From the NCBI GenBank assembly GCA_036937835.1, contig CM072881.1, positions 9,000,001 to 9,064,000 of the forward strand: a stretch of 64,000 bases of DNA, in the 5' to 3' direction. Shown one piece after another: positions 37,367 to 48,686 of this stretch. Both the position numbers and the translations under genes were made by a program. The stretch comes from Pampus argenteus (taxonomy: Eukaryota; Chordata; Actinopteri; Scombriformes; Stromateidae). The notes below the pieces were generated by a model. That model searched no databases. It was not told the DNA's origin and worked only from the letters and a program-made list of their open reading frames with translations. The stretch's first letter is position 1; the number at the start of each line of letters is the position of its first letter.

Positions 37367-38935
37367 CAAAAAGGTGGAACTATTTCTGACTATTTCATCC
37401 CACATTCTGGTGGGTGACTTTTGACAACCTCCTTTACACTGAAGACCTAAAGCAGCCATCCAGCCATGGTTAGGTATGGCAGCCTGGTGGTGAAACGTAA
37501 ACGACAGCGGCTCTTACGGTCCACACACACACACCTTTTGCTGTGAGAACACACCCACAGATACATGTTAATCCTGAACACATAGTGTATAGTTGCCCGA
37601 GTTGTCTCTTCCACAGTGCCAGGATAAACCTGTGAGGCTGCATTTTTGCCAGCCCTGTTATTGTGCCTCGTACTACACACTATATCTGTGGCTGCTACTT
37701 GTGACTTTTGTGCTGCATATTTAAATGCTGCTTGTGGCGTGTAAATAGTCTAAGAAAAAACTCCAAGGCCACACCGATACACTCTTCACATCAGGATGTG
37801 GCCGATGCTACATTTATTAACGAATTTTATCCACTGAGCCTAGTTGCCCTCTTTGCCTAATGGTTATGAGAGCTGACTAATACACCAACAAATTGTAATG
37901 CTATGCAGACACTAATTTATATTTATCAATACTTTATATCTGTTGGCTAATATAGTATATTTCAAAGCCAAATGCTATTACTTGGGGACATGCTTCCAGG
38001 GAGGTTTTCAGCTTTGGACGATTTATATTGAAGTAGGAAAGCTAAAGTGGTACAAGTGTAGTTGAAAGTACAGTGATCACATTTTATACATTTCAGTTTC
38101 AATAGAATGAAACTGAAGCTTTAGAGGATGTTGACAAACTCCACTCTTGAATCTTCAAAATATTTGGCTCCACAAAATTAGGTCAGTGTTTATTTGTTGT
38201 TTTGTTGGGGTTTTCTTTTTCTTTTCCAAACTATAACTTTTCTGCTTAGCATCAGGTAGATAAAACAACATCCAAGTGACCTTTATTGAAGTTGCTCTAA
38301 GGTAATGGTAGATTTTTTTTTTTTAAATTTATTTATTTTTTGAAAACAAATACTTCTTGAGCCTGTAAAGCAAATTTAGTAATTTGGTAAGAATAGAAAA
38401 AAAAAAATCTACATTTGCAAGTTTAGATTTTGAGTAGACAGGCAACTTCTATTATGCAAATACTATAATCTTACCTCAAATTAAGAAGAATGGTCTTTAA
38501 AAAGGGATAAATATGGTTCTAACTTCACTATAATACTCGTTGGTGTTGTACTATTCATTCATCCAATATAATATATCATATTATCTTGTTGCATGGAAAA
38601 GTCTCTTCAGCATTAGTTGTGGTTATCATCTTATGTTAGACACTTTTGTTTGGAGTTTTTACTGCTTCATGGAGCTCTGATATAAACTATTTCATACTCC
38701 TTATACGTGATGGGAGTAAATCGTATATGAAATGCAGTTTTATGTATTTAATTTCAATCTGTGCAGCAGCAACAATAGTCATTACTCTGTATGTCAGTCC
38801 TGCTCTGTGGGGTGGTGGCTATATGTATGTGTGATATGTAGTGTTTTGAAATATTTAATTATTTTTCTAATCTCGATTAAATATGTATATTTGATGTAGG
38901 TTTATTTGAAAGAATAAAAAATGTTAAAATATATA
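37367..38935 (+). other. katnip: katnip 3' UTR, AT-rich
   Basis: After the stop the sequence is AT-rich without coding potential. AATAAA at 38913-38918 is the most convincing plus-strand polyadenylation signal and would give a 3' UTR of about 1.55 kb. Confidence 0.55.
38901..38918. terminator. Back-to-back poly(A) signals for katnip and possibly cox6b1
   Basis: On the plus strand AATAAA lies at 38913-38918 (katnip). On the minus strand AATAAA lies at 38906-38901, a possible signal for cox6b1. An ATTAAA at about 39138 on the minus strand is an alternative closer to the cox6b1 stop. Confidence 0.45.
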
Positions 38936-39287
38936 TATATATATCCATCATCCTTTGCTGTCTCTGTGTGACAGAGACAGTCGTGTCCTCACTTGACCCG
39001 ACACTGTTCTGAATCACGCCAACATAAACTATCTATTAATACTCTCTGGTACGACAAACAATAAAAAATAAAAAATAAAAAAACAAAAGGAAAATATATG
39101 GGACAGTTGAGTTCCATAAATATATCCTGAGATATTTTAATGCAGACTCTGCTGTACATGTCATGTTATTTGGAAGGAATGAACATCAGTCAGTAATGGA
39201 GCCACGTGGCTCTCTGACAACAGATACAAACATTTAGCTGCAAAGTTGTAATCTTTTTAAGATTAAACAGCTTTGAAGATGGCAGTC

Positions 39288-40380
39288 TTAGATTTTTCCT
39301 GGAAAGGTCCCCTCTTCTCTCTGGTCATCCCATTTCTGGACCTAAGGGACACAATTTCAGAGTGAAACTGTGACTTATTTTTTAAATTTACAATGTTCAA
39401 AAAATGACAAAAATGTAAAAAAAAAATTATAATTGAAAAAAATATATATAATATGAAAAAATAAATTAATAAGAGATTAGATGTCAGCATAGGTCTAATG
39501 CTTCCCATCAGTTGTCAATAGCAAAACACCTGCTGTGATATCATAGATTATGGTGTTGAGAAACGCTCCATTGAGTTTAAGACCTTCCTAAATTTGTATT
39601 GAGCTGAGATTTATTTAAAAGGGGGGAAATCCAATCTCTAATTTTAGACTAACAATATTCATGTTGTTTTGATTCTCAGGACTGAGCAAAGACTCGCAGG
39701 AATGTGAGGGAACGATAAAGTTGTTTGACCCCTGCTAAACAAACTCAGCCTACACACAGCATATTCTGCAACTTCATGCCTTTTTGGAAAAGTGTATTCT
39801 CTCAGTAGAGATATGAGAAAAGTATTTACCCAGGACATGGGGCAGAGTGATTTGTAGACCCTCCTGTACCATTCACATGGGGTTTTGTCTACTCCTTTAG
39901 CATCCAGAGCTTTCTGGCAGCGGTGATAGTCTATTAATAGAGAAACAACAACAATGAATATCAAAAAAAAAAAAAAGCCCATGGCCTACATGCTGGTTTT
40001 AGGATGAAGGGTCATGTCAATGGTACACATAAAATCTCAAACTGGATTACATCCAGCGCAGAGGTCAGAGGTCAACACATATGAAGACCTTAGGTGAGAC
40101 ATCCTAGGGCATATTTTACCTGATTTGGGATGTCTTGCACTATATTTTATTGTCTAAATCGTGTGTCTTTTATATGTTTTTATTATTTCAATAGTTGTAA
40201 AATAAGTAATTTAACCTCATTTAGAGATATTTGGAGCCACGGCTGAGTCTTTTGACCTTGACTAGCAGTCTTACCCAGGTAGTTGGACCAGCAGTTCCTT
40301 GTCTGGTTCTGGTTGGGGAATCTGGCATCAAAGGGAGCTGTGCGATAGTTCTCAAGTTTGGTTTTAATATCGTCAGCCAT
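39288..40380 (-). CDS. cox6b1: Cytochrome c oxidase subunit 6B1
   Basis: Three coding exons on the minus strand, 40380-40275, 39930-39830 and 39341-39288, give 261 bases or 86 residues, exactly the length of human COX6B1. The start MADDIKTK follows a UTR acceptor by a few bases; an in-frame ATG three codons upstream of the splice acceptor is intronic. The conserved block ARFPNQNQTRNCW, then YHRCQKA and EWYRRVYKSLCP, identify the family. The twin CHCH cysteines are present at 30/40 (CX9C) and 54/65 (CX10C), and the C terminus is EEGTFPGKI. The protein is a small intermembrane-space subunit that bridges the two monomers of complex IV near the cytochrome c site. Its disulphides are formed by the MIA40 pathway. 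It is tail to tail with katnip. The paralogue cox6b2 is less likely, given the housekeeping-type sequence and the match to 6B1. Confidence 0.96.
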
Positions 40381-41077
40381 CTTCACTTCTGTCAATAGAT
40401 AATCATCAGTGTATACAGTAGGATGCCAAGCAAAGACTCACTGCAAACATATATGATCAGTATGTATCTAATGCGAATAGACCGACATAAACGTGTATAT
40501 TTTTAGCCCTGGTATGTAATTGTGGCGTTTGTACGGTGTGATGATGTAATGCTCAGCAGAGGATTATTTGGGGAGGATTTGGGGTGCTGCATGCGGCACC
40601 TTAAAGATGTAAATGCAAATGTGCTTTCATCAAATACTCCTTATACAGACCACATATATGACATAACATGCGGTTATAAATGCTGTCCAAAAAAAAAAAG
40701 AGGCACTTTTATAATATATAGTTTCCCTCGAAAATCCGAAACCATACGTGTTGAACGGTATTGACTCGACTGCTTATCAATAACCTTTAAAACCATGTCC
40801 TCATACTATAACCCAGTTTTGGTTTCTTTTTCATACAAAAAGGTATTACTCTTAATTTTAGATTATCGATTACCACTCCAACATGAAATATAACTATTGA
40901 TATATTTCTTTTATTTTTTTAAAAACGAAAGTCTGTGGTATCATTTTCAGACGGAGGCGCCTTTTTTTTCCTTGATCAATACGTTTGCATATAATATCAC
41001 CCTTTAAAACACCTGTGGTATGCTTCTCAAGATAAATAATATAAGAAAATAAATGAATTCATGCAGGTAAACGTTAC

Positions 41078-41140
41078 CTTTTTTTGTCGCAGTTTCTGGC
41101 TGCAGCTCAAAGTGACTTTTATACCGGACGGTGAAAGTGT
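41078..41140 (-). other. cox6b1: Likely 5' UTR exon of cox6b1
   Basis: On the minus strand a GTAACG donor (41077-41072) follows an exon-like stretch rich in CTGCAGC. The ATG exon of cox6b1 begins with a TTGACAG acceptor near 40389, so an upstream leader exon is needed. The 5' limit is approximate. Confidence 0.5.
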
Positions 41141-43000
41141 CAAGTTCCTCTGATAAGCAGCTCCGCCTGTTTGAACGTATTGCAGCCGTGCAGTCCCATC
41201 ATAACGGTATGGCGGACACAGGTCACATTGAAATCAAATAAAACACATGAACACAATGAACGCAGCACTCACACACACACACACACACACACGTCTGCGT
41301 CATGTGATGAGCAGGTAATAACAACACCACGTTGTTTTATAGCGTTTAATTAATATATGTTAACTTGTGTTTTCCATGGCGGAAGTATTACCTGCCATTT
41401 AATGTTTCTGTTAATCATTAATAGTTCAGCTCGGTGTCAAAGGTCTTTGTTGGGAGTTACAGTGTGTTGTTTTCCTCATGTCTGTATTCAGGTGTAGAAA
41501 TAACGACAGTTTGAAGGAATTTACAGCTGCCGGGTCACGTGGGCGATGATTCATATCAAACCAATTAGAGAAATGGATCCGTCCTTATGTGTTTCTGTTA
41601 AGACTGTCACTGATGGATCAGAGTCCCAGTGTTGCTCACATTCATTCATTAGTTAATCCCTCTTCACTGATAGGGTCTCCTTCCTTATGATGACGTAGCG
41701 CTCGGCTCCATCCCCTTAAAGTTAACCTTGTCCCGGTTTGCGTCTTTTCCTGTCGGTTTTCCCAAAACAAACAAACAAACAAACAAACAAAAAGCTACTG
41801 TATTTACTGTACTGTGTTTTTTTTACGAACCGGCTATTTCCCTTACAAGGCACGACTTTTCATTCCCAAAATGAATTCAGCAGGGCAGAAACCTGTCAGC
41901 AGTCGTGCGTCATGCTGATTTAATGACGCGCAGTTATTTAGAGAGTAAACTGTCCGCCCCGAGATACGTGACTGACTGCAATACACCCATGGACTACAAG
42001 GACTGCCAGCCATGCTGCAGACCATGCTGCAGACCAGCCAGCAAAACATTCACCTAATGTGCTGCAACACCAGAGGGCAGCAAAAGCTCTGCTCTTATAT
42101 TATTGATTCTGAATATGCTAACGGTGTAAATGTAGTATTTCATGGCGTTTAATATCAAGTAGTGAATATGTTAATAAATTAAAACGCTACTGTAAATGAC
42201 CATCTATTTGTTGACAAAATTACATCTAATTTCAATGTGATGACTATGAATTCAATCACATTTGTTATTATAGATAAATAATAAATCAATGTTCCAAGTA
42301 TATCCTTTAATCCTCCCAATCAATTGGTGTCAAGTACATTAAAAAGGCAAAATTAGTCATAATTGATGTCTCAATAAATGTATATAATAAAGGATTTTGC
42401 AGAGAGGGCTACCAACTTAAATCAGCAACTTGAAACTCAATTGCTACAATAAGCAAGATGACCCAAATATTTTGCACCTTTTTTTGTATTTGCACACATG
42501 GAGACACCCATCTCTTGGATATAAAACCAAAAGCAGCTATTTTAAAATGGTTTAATATTGCTTAAATTGAAACATCAAATCAGAAAGAAAAGCAAACATC
42601 AATTAAGACCTGCACCACATGTTCAACACATAAATGTACAGAAGAGACAAAAACCTCGTATATAAATCACTAAGAAAAACTTCATAAGGAGCTGTAAGGA
42701 GCAATAACTCACTATTATTGTGAACTTTTGACACTCAGCATCAAGGCCCGAAGTTAAATCTGTGTGCGTTGAAGATCAATAGTTACAGCAACTTGGATTC
42801 AGTGAATAACAGATTGATTATCAGCAGTACTGTTGACTACAAGACTGTCTTATCAACTGTGTTTCAAGTTTTAGTGTACATCTGTCAGATTTACTTTACT
42901 GTGTTTAAAGAAAAAAAAAGTACCCAAACAAAACTAACCTTATTATTATTTGAAATACACAGTTACTACAAATGTAGTGGAACAAACTAACGTCTGCTAC
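41141..43000. other. Intergenic interval upstream of cox6b1 and downstream of fam234a
   Basis: No gene recognised. It holds a (CA)n tract at 41270-41292 and an (AAAC)n tract at about 41766-41791. The sequence is otherwise AT-rich. The fam234a 3' UTR probably ends somewhere between 42.5 and 43.7 kb; a minus-strand ATTAAA is present near 42550, but no strong AATAAA was seen. Confidence 0.5.
41270..41292. repeat. (CA)n microsatellite
   Basis: About eleven CA units upstream of the cox6b1 leader exon. Confidence 0.9.
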
Positions 43001-43728
43001 CTTTAAAGCACAGTGCATCATACAGTTGCATAGTTCCACAAAATAACCCTTTTTTTTTTTTTTTAAATCCAGCATTGGCAATTAAAAAAAGAGCATTGCA
43101 TTGATGCATAACAGTGCTAGAAATAACACAGCAAGGCAATGACGGATTTGTCAGCAGGAGAACAGTGATTGTCATGGAACAGCAGCTCTGGACACTTGAT
43201 GAGCTCAAACTCATGATAGTTGTATGTATGCAGTCTGTCAAGTCTGAGGCCAGATAATGCCCAGTTTTCCAGTTGGGATTGATGGAAGAACCCTGTCAAA
43301 TCAAGTCATCCAAACACTAACACAAACACAGAAGAATGTCTTTGGTTGTCTGCAGATGGAAAGTTAGTGGATACATTTTGGTTTTTAAAGTGAAGTTGAG
43401 CTACATCACAGTCAGCTGTGCCAAAATGTTTTTAACACTAAAGGACATACTGTGCTAGTGCCAGTGTAATGTTAGCGTTAGATACATTCAGGTCACAAAG
43501 GTCAAATAAAGAGATTCACTTAACCAGCGATTTTAGAAAAACAAAACAAACACAACGCCTTTAAAACAAACTTACTGCTGCTCTGAAGGCATCTCAGAAT
43601 CCCCAAACACTCTTCTAACCGTCTTGATGAAAACGTATCTTTAAACTGTACCTCAGTGACCTGGATGTTTGCTAATACAGAAGAAACACAAACTGGAGCT
43701 AAAACGGTGCATGTTACAGTTAGTCCTT

Positions 43729-46700
43729 TCACAGATCACTGAAGCGGAGTCGGCTGAAGGCCTCTTTGATATCCTCATTGGTCTCTGGTCCGCTAGTGCC
43801 GATACGGAGAACCGTGCTCAAAGGGACGTCCTGTTTCAGCTTTCGCTTGCTGAGGACCACAGTGCCTTCAGCTCCCTCCGTCGCTGAACCTGTCAGCAGG
43901 ATGTAGGCAGCATGACGACCACCCTCCAACAGCGTAGCTGAGACAAAAACACAAATACAGTCACACAAAGGTACTGGCACCTGTGTTTCCTTAATCCCCC
44001 AACCAGTAATCCACACTTAGAAGTGAAAATATCAACTGAAATAAGAACAAAAAGCACCTTTAAATGATATGATGTGGTCCATGACATTTGATGACTCAAG
44101 GAGAACTTTAGAATACAGAGGATACAACATGTAAGAACGTCGGTCACCAGTTAACGGCACCTGAAGAGAAAGATCAGATCAGCATTTTGAGAATCTTGTA
44201 ATGTAACCTGCTGAATGACTGAGTCGTATCTATGATATAAGCAGTGCACTTACAGTAGTGTTGGTCTCTGAGGGCATCATGCCCCAGAACATGAAGATGG
44301 AGAAAGATTTGATGGTGTATATCGAAGCAGGTCGGGGTGAGTTGGGACTGGCCAACAGGTTGACTTCCCACAACACACCACCAGACTCCCCATCCAGGAT
44401 TATCACCTGAATACAAGACAGGCAGTGATAAATACATTATTAATGATCACCAGATGAGATAAGCTGTGCAGAGGAATTGGTCACAGCAGTGTTTGACCAT
44501 TTTAACTTGCCCTCTTTGTGTTGTTGCCAATATCCTCTTCAACCACAACATCAAGTAAACCATCTTTGTTAAAGTGACCGAAGGAGGGCTTGCTGAATGA
44601 ATGAGAACACAAAGGAGAACATGTATTTGACTCAACAAGCCTGGTTATAACATTATATGATTTACTTTGATAACTTAAAGTGCACATTTGTACCTTCACG
44701 AAACAAAAATAATTATTTATTTTTTCCTTAAGGGTTGTTAGTTTAGTTATAATGGGTCAGACAGAAGTTTTGGTGTCAGAGCAAAGGCTGAAGTAAATAA
44801 AAGACACTCTCTATTCCCTCTAAGCAGCTGTGTGGGGTAGTTGGAGATAACAGTAGCTGGTCAGATAGAAACTGAATAGCGTTGCTGGGGTAACCAAGGC
44901 TAGAAAGGACTATTTGCCTTTTTAGACAATACATGGCACGTAAGCAGATAACAGTGGCTCCAGATTCAACTGCCTTATTTACATTCTAACGAACAAATAG
45001 ACTATTTCTGCATACTGAACATACTCTCATTTTGACCATCTTTAGGGCGTATAGTGTTTTTGGCATATCTTGTAGGGTTTTAAAGTGTGACCACAGGAGG
45101 TGAGTCTTCAGAATTGAGATGGCGCCATACACTTAACTGCTGTATTGGTCCATTATCCTTGATCAAGCTTTAATAAACTGTTCAGCATGTGACATCAAAG
45201 GCTCCTGATCAGCATGTTGAGCATTTAGGCTCCAGAAATTCCATATCAGTTGCCAATAAATTTTCTGTTCATCATTAATTTACTATTAATAATCCATGTT
45301 TCGACTCTGTTTAATTGTACAGAAACAGAAGTGTTACCTGAGGACTGAGGTGGTATTGAAACTCCATAGTAGCTGCAAATTGTTTCCATCAACTAAAGCC
45401 ACCTTATCCCCAGTCACAAGCAGCAGGTTGGGGGCATCGTTTTCTTCTCCTACTGTCAGCACTTGTTTCACTGAGTCAGACCTAAAAAGAAGAAATAAAT
45501 AGTGGTCACAATAATGAAAGGGATAATGAATAAGTTGGCCCAGGTATTTGGCTGCTTCTTACACGTAGACTGGTATAAGATCAGATGTGCCACCAGCATT
45601 TTTCTCCCAGTGTTCATCTGCTGTGAGGTCAATCTTGAACCCCGCTTTGGCAGCGATCCTCCACAGCGCCAATGCATACAAGCCAGTGTCTGTGAAGGAG
45701 TATAAGATCACTCACTACTGCTGTGAAGTGTATTGTACACCCAAGTATATATTTCTCTGTATTTTTCTTGGCCTAGAATCAACATTGGAAAACCAATATC
45801 AAGGCTGTCATAATAAATCAATGCATTTTAAAACTATTTAATCAATTATCTAATTAATAATAATAATAATTATTATTATAATAGAAAAACAAAGAAGGCA
45901 AAAAAGATAGTCAAAAAGACTGTCTTAATTTATCTTATGTACTAACCTTTTTGAAGCAGCACATAGTAAGAACCTTTTTCAGTGCGATAGAGGAGGTGAC
46001 TGGCTGTTTCTGTGGAGTCAAGAATCACTGTAGAGCCAATCTGGACACCTGACTTCCCTGAGAGGAATACCAGCTGAGTCTGCAGACAGGACAGGAAATT
46101 ATACAAATAATAAAACTTTCAAACTCTGAGTCACATTATACCTCTATCCTCCTAATATACAAAGCGAGCACATTAACATAAATGATGAGATATGATGATA
46201 TCACTGATGTTTTACCTGTGTGTTGTCAGAAGCCACCAGAGCCACATCACTGACCTCGTCCGTGTTCAGATCTGGGACACTGAGAACAGGCAGGGTGCTG
46301 TGCAGACCAGTTGGCTGAGGCTGCTGCCACTTGACTTCACCTAACATCACACAGGACAACAGAGCGTGCAATCTGATTGAGTTTATCTGATTTTAGAGCA
46401 AAAACTACAGCTTTCCTTGGAAATAGTGGTTTGACAAAATAATCTTAATAAACTCAAGGTCCAATTACTGACTTTTCTCCATGTAATTTATGGTATACAT
46501 AACAGACATAATGAGTCACTAACCACTGTTTTTTGCAATGGCTGACAGCTGGTCAGCGTGGGACAGCAGACAGTCCCAGTTCCTATCTGTGTTTTCATTC
46601 AGACCACACTGGGCCCAGTGGAACTCAGGATTCAGTGGACGCTCCCACAGTGTTTTTCCATCTGTCCCGTCCACTGCTAGCACAAACACACATGGCGAGG

Positions 46701-46756
46701 GCAGACCTGGAAAAAACACATACACACACAGTGCATTTATAATACACAAAACAACC

Positions 46757-46790
<34 letters not shown>

Positions 46791-47297
46791 AGAGAAAATC
46801 CTGTTTCTTCATGATTAAATGAACACTTTATACCTGCGTCACCACATGTATTGTTTTGACTGTCTTCTGTGTCCTTACGGACAAACAGGACATCCATCAC
46901 CTTGTCTTTGTTTGCTTCTTCAATAGCTAAGAAATCATAGGTGACTGTCGCAGAAAAAAAGAGAGTAGTAGTTAGTCCCACATTTGCGTCATTAGCAAGC
47001 AATAAAAAACACATACGAGTACACACCTGCTTCAGAGAAAGTCCTGTTCCAGGCAATCATATACTGTGGTCTGACAGGACAGGGGATGATGAAGGAGAAG
47101 GCGAATACAATGGTGAGGCAGAGAAACAAGGAGAAGAAGAAGACTGCGGTTCGCCAATGGGTCAGTCTAGAAAGACCCAAGACTTCCTTACAACTCTTTC
47201 CCTTCAGCTCTGTTGCTGGAGGTGCTGTTCCCGTCTCCACCCCATCCTCTCCCCCCTTCAGAGGGTCGCCCTCGGTGGCACGGTCTGTCGTCTCCAT
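43729..47297 (-). CDS. fam234a: FAM234A (ITFG3), type II membrane protein
   Basis: Eleven minus-strand coding exons: 47297-47027, 46944-46834, 46706-46524, 46340-46216, 46079-45947, 45689-45563, 45481-45338, 44592-44511, 44406-44254, 44160-44058 and 43937-43729. They sum to 1641 bases, or 546 residues; human FAM234A has 552. A cytosolic N terminus of about 50 residues is followed by one membrane helix at about residues 51-71 (AVFFFSLFLCLTIVFAFSFI), then PCPVRPQ. The rest is an extracellular beta-propeller-like region with FG-GAP-type segments such as YDFLAIEEANKDKVMDVLFV and GTDGKTLWERPL. RHAAYILLTG and EAFSRLRF near the C terminus match the human protein directly. The precise molecular role is unknown. 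The intron after 44511 uses a GC donor. The gene is head to head with luc7l, as in human 16p13.3. A leader exon is implied by the acceptor at about 47332. Confidence 0.95.
46757..46789. repeat. (TAA)n microsatellite in a fam234a intron
   Basis: About eleven TAA units between the exons ending at 46834 and starting at 46706. They account for the poly-Ile and poly-Tyr open frames there. Confidence 0.95.
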
Positions 47298-47331
47298 TGG
47301 TTCCTCAATGCATTACCAGCCCACAGATCTA

Positions 47332-48410
47332 CTGAACAAATAACGACAAATATTAATAAAATAGCTAAAAGCAAACCTTGCCTCAATATAATGCTGATCT
47401 TAACACTTCAATGACAAAAACCTTGTTTACTTCTACCACACAGTGAACACACCAAGTCTGCTTCTGTGTCTGTCCCAGCTCTGAGTGAGCTCCAAACCTG
47501 CACGTGTCCAAGTAGACTGATTAAAACAGACACAACTCGCTGGCATTCACAGATATAGTGCATCAAAAATACTGAAGGCAGCAGTGTCTGTGAGTCCAGC
47601 TATTTCTGCTGCATCAACCTTTGTAGGTCTGCGCCTATTCAGAGCTGCCAGCACTGACTCCAGAGATTTCTCAGCAAAACAACAAACCGCAGCACACCCT
47701 GTTATTTGTTCTGCAGTCACAGGCATATTACTCCACCGGGATTCAGGACGAGAATAATGCCGTGTGCTACAAGCATGTGGTTATATATGTGGTTATCTGT
47801 ATGTAGCAGGTACGTCCGCGACCAAAATCATCAACAAATACAATTACTTGCCGCATAAATACCGTCTGAGAAGCTCAGTGTCGGTTAGCCATGTATGTTA
47901 GCGAGCTCATGTTTGACAAGTTAACAGCTGGTGAGTTTGCTAACTTGTTGAGTAACAAGAGGAAAAACAACAAGGAGCAGTTACGACCGGACGTCACCAC
48001 GAAAAGTTACACAATTTGAAGTACAGTGAATTATTTACAATAACTTGACAAAAAGTTTCTTACTTTACTCTCCACTGTCGTCCTTGTACAGGTAACAGGC
48101 CAGACACACCTCACCTGCGTAAACAAATCATACGTAAACTACAAGCTACGTAAACGTGCATATATACAGTAGACATTTTGCCGTCAACTTGTCTCTCAGG
48201 CGACCAATCACGACATTAACCTTCTCTAAACTAAACCTAAATATAACTTCCCCCATATAACTTTATATATAGAAAGCGTCACACACAACATGTCATATAT
48301 AAGTAATTTAAAAAAAACTAATTATAAATTGTAGTTAGGGGAGCACTAAAATAAGATACTGCCTGAGAGTCTGTGCTCAGGGAAAATATTTCAGAGATGA
48401 CCCAGCGTTA
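47332..48410 (-). other. fam234a: fam234a 5' leader region
   Basis: The acceptor at about 47333-47332 shows that the ATG exon is preceded by an intron. The non-coding first exon must lie upstream, probably near 48.0-48.1 kb, where the sequence is less AT-rich. I could not fix its boundaries. Confidence 0.4.
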
Positions 48411-48416
48411 CTGCTC

Positions 48417-48560
48417 TGATTGGTTAATTTACCTATTTTCAAATGTTACGATTGGTCGATTTCAGACAGCTAGCCCGCCTATTAATACAGATTTTCAACG
48501 GCGGAAGTTGACGTCATTTCCCTAATATAAAACGGAAACTGACGAGTCGACCACGGAATA
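48417..48560 (+). promoter_or_regulatory. luc7l: luc7l promoter with CRE, ETS-like, CCAAT and TATA-like motifs
   Basis: Inverted CCAAT boxes (ATTGGT) occur near 48419 and 48452. An ETS-like GCGGAAGT sits at 48501-48508. A perfect palindromic CRE, TGACGTCA, follows at 48509-48516, and a TATAAA at 48526-48531. The luc7l ATG is at 48687. Because fam234a starts on the other strand less than 1 kb away, the region may serve both genes. Motif function is inferred from position. Confidence 0.6.
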
Positions 48561-48686
48561 GAAAAAAAATCTTCGAGATGCGGTGCTCGGTCGAATAAAT
48601 AATCAAACAACATAACAAAAATACTAAGTGGCGATTATTTATTTGCTTATTTTCTATTAAGCGTTACCGACGGAAGACCCACAACA

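Noticed and set aside
46941..47414. 157-residue plus-strand open frame
   Set aside because: Antisense shadow of the first fam234a coding exon, whose minus-strand frame has clear membrane-helix and family motifs.
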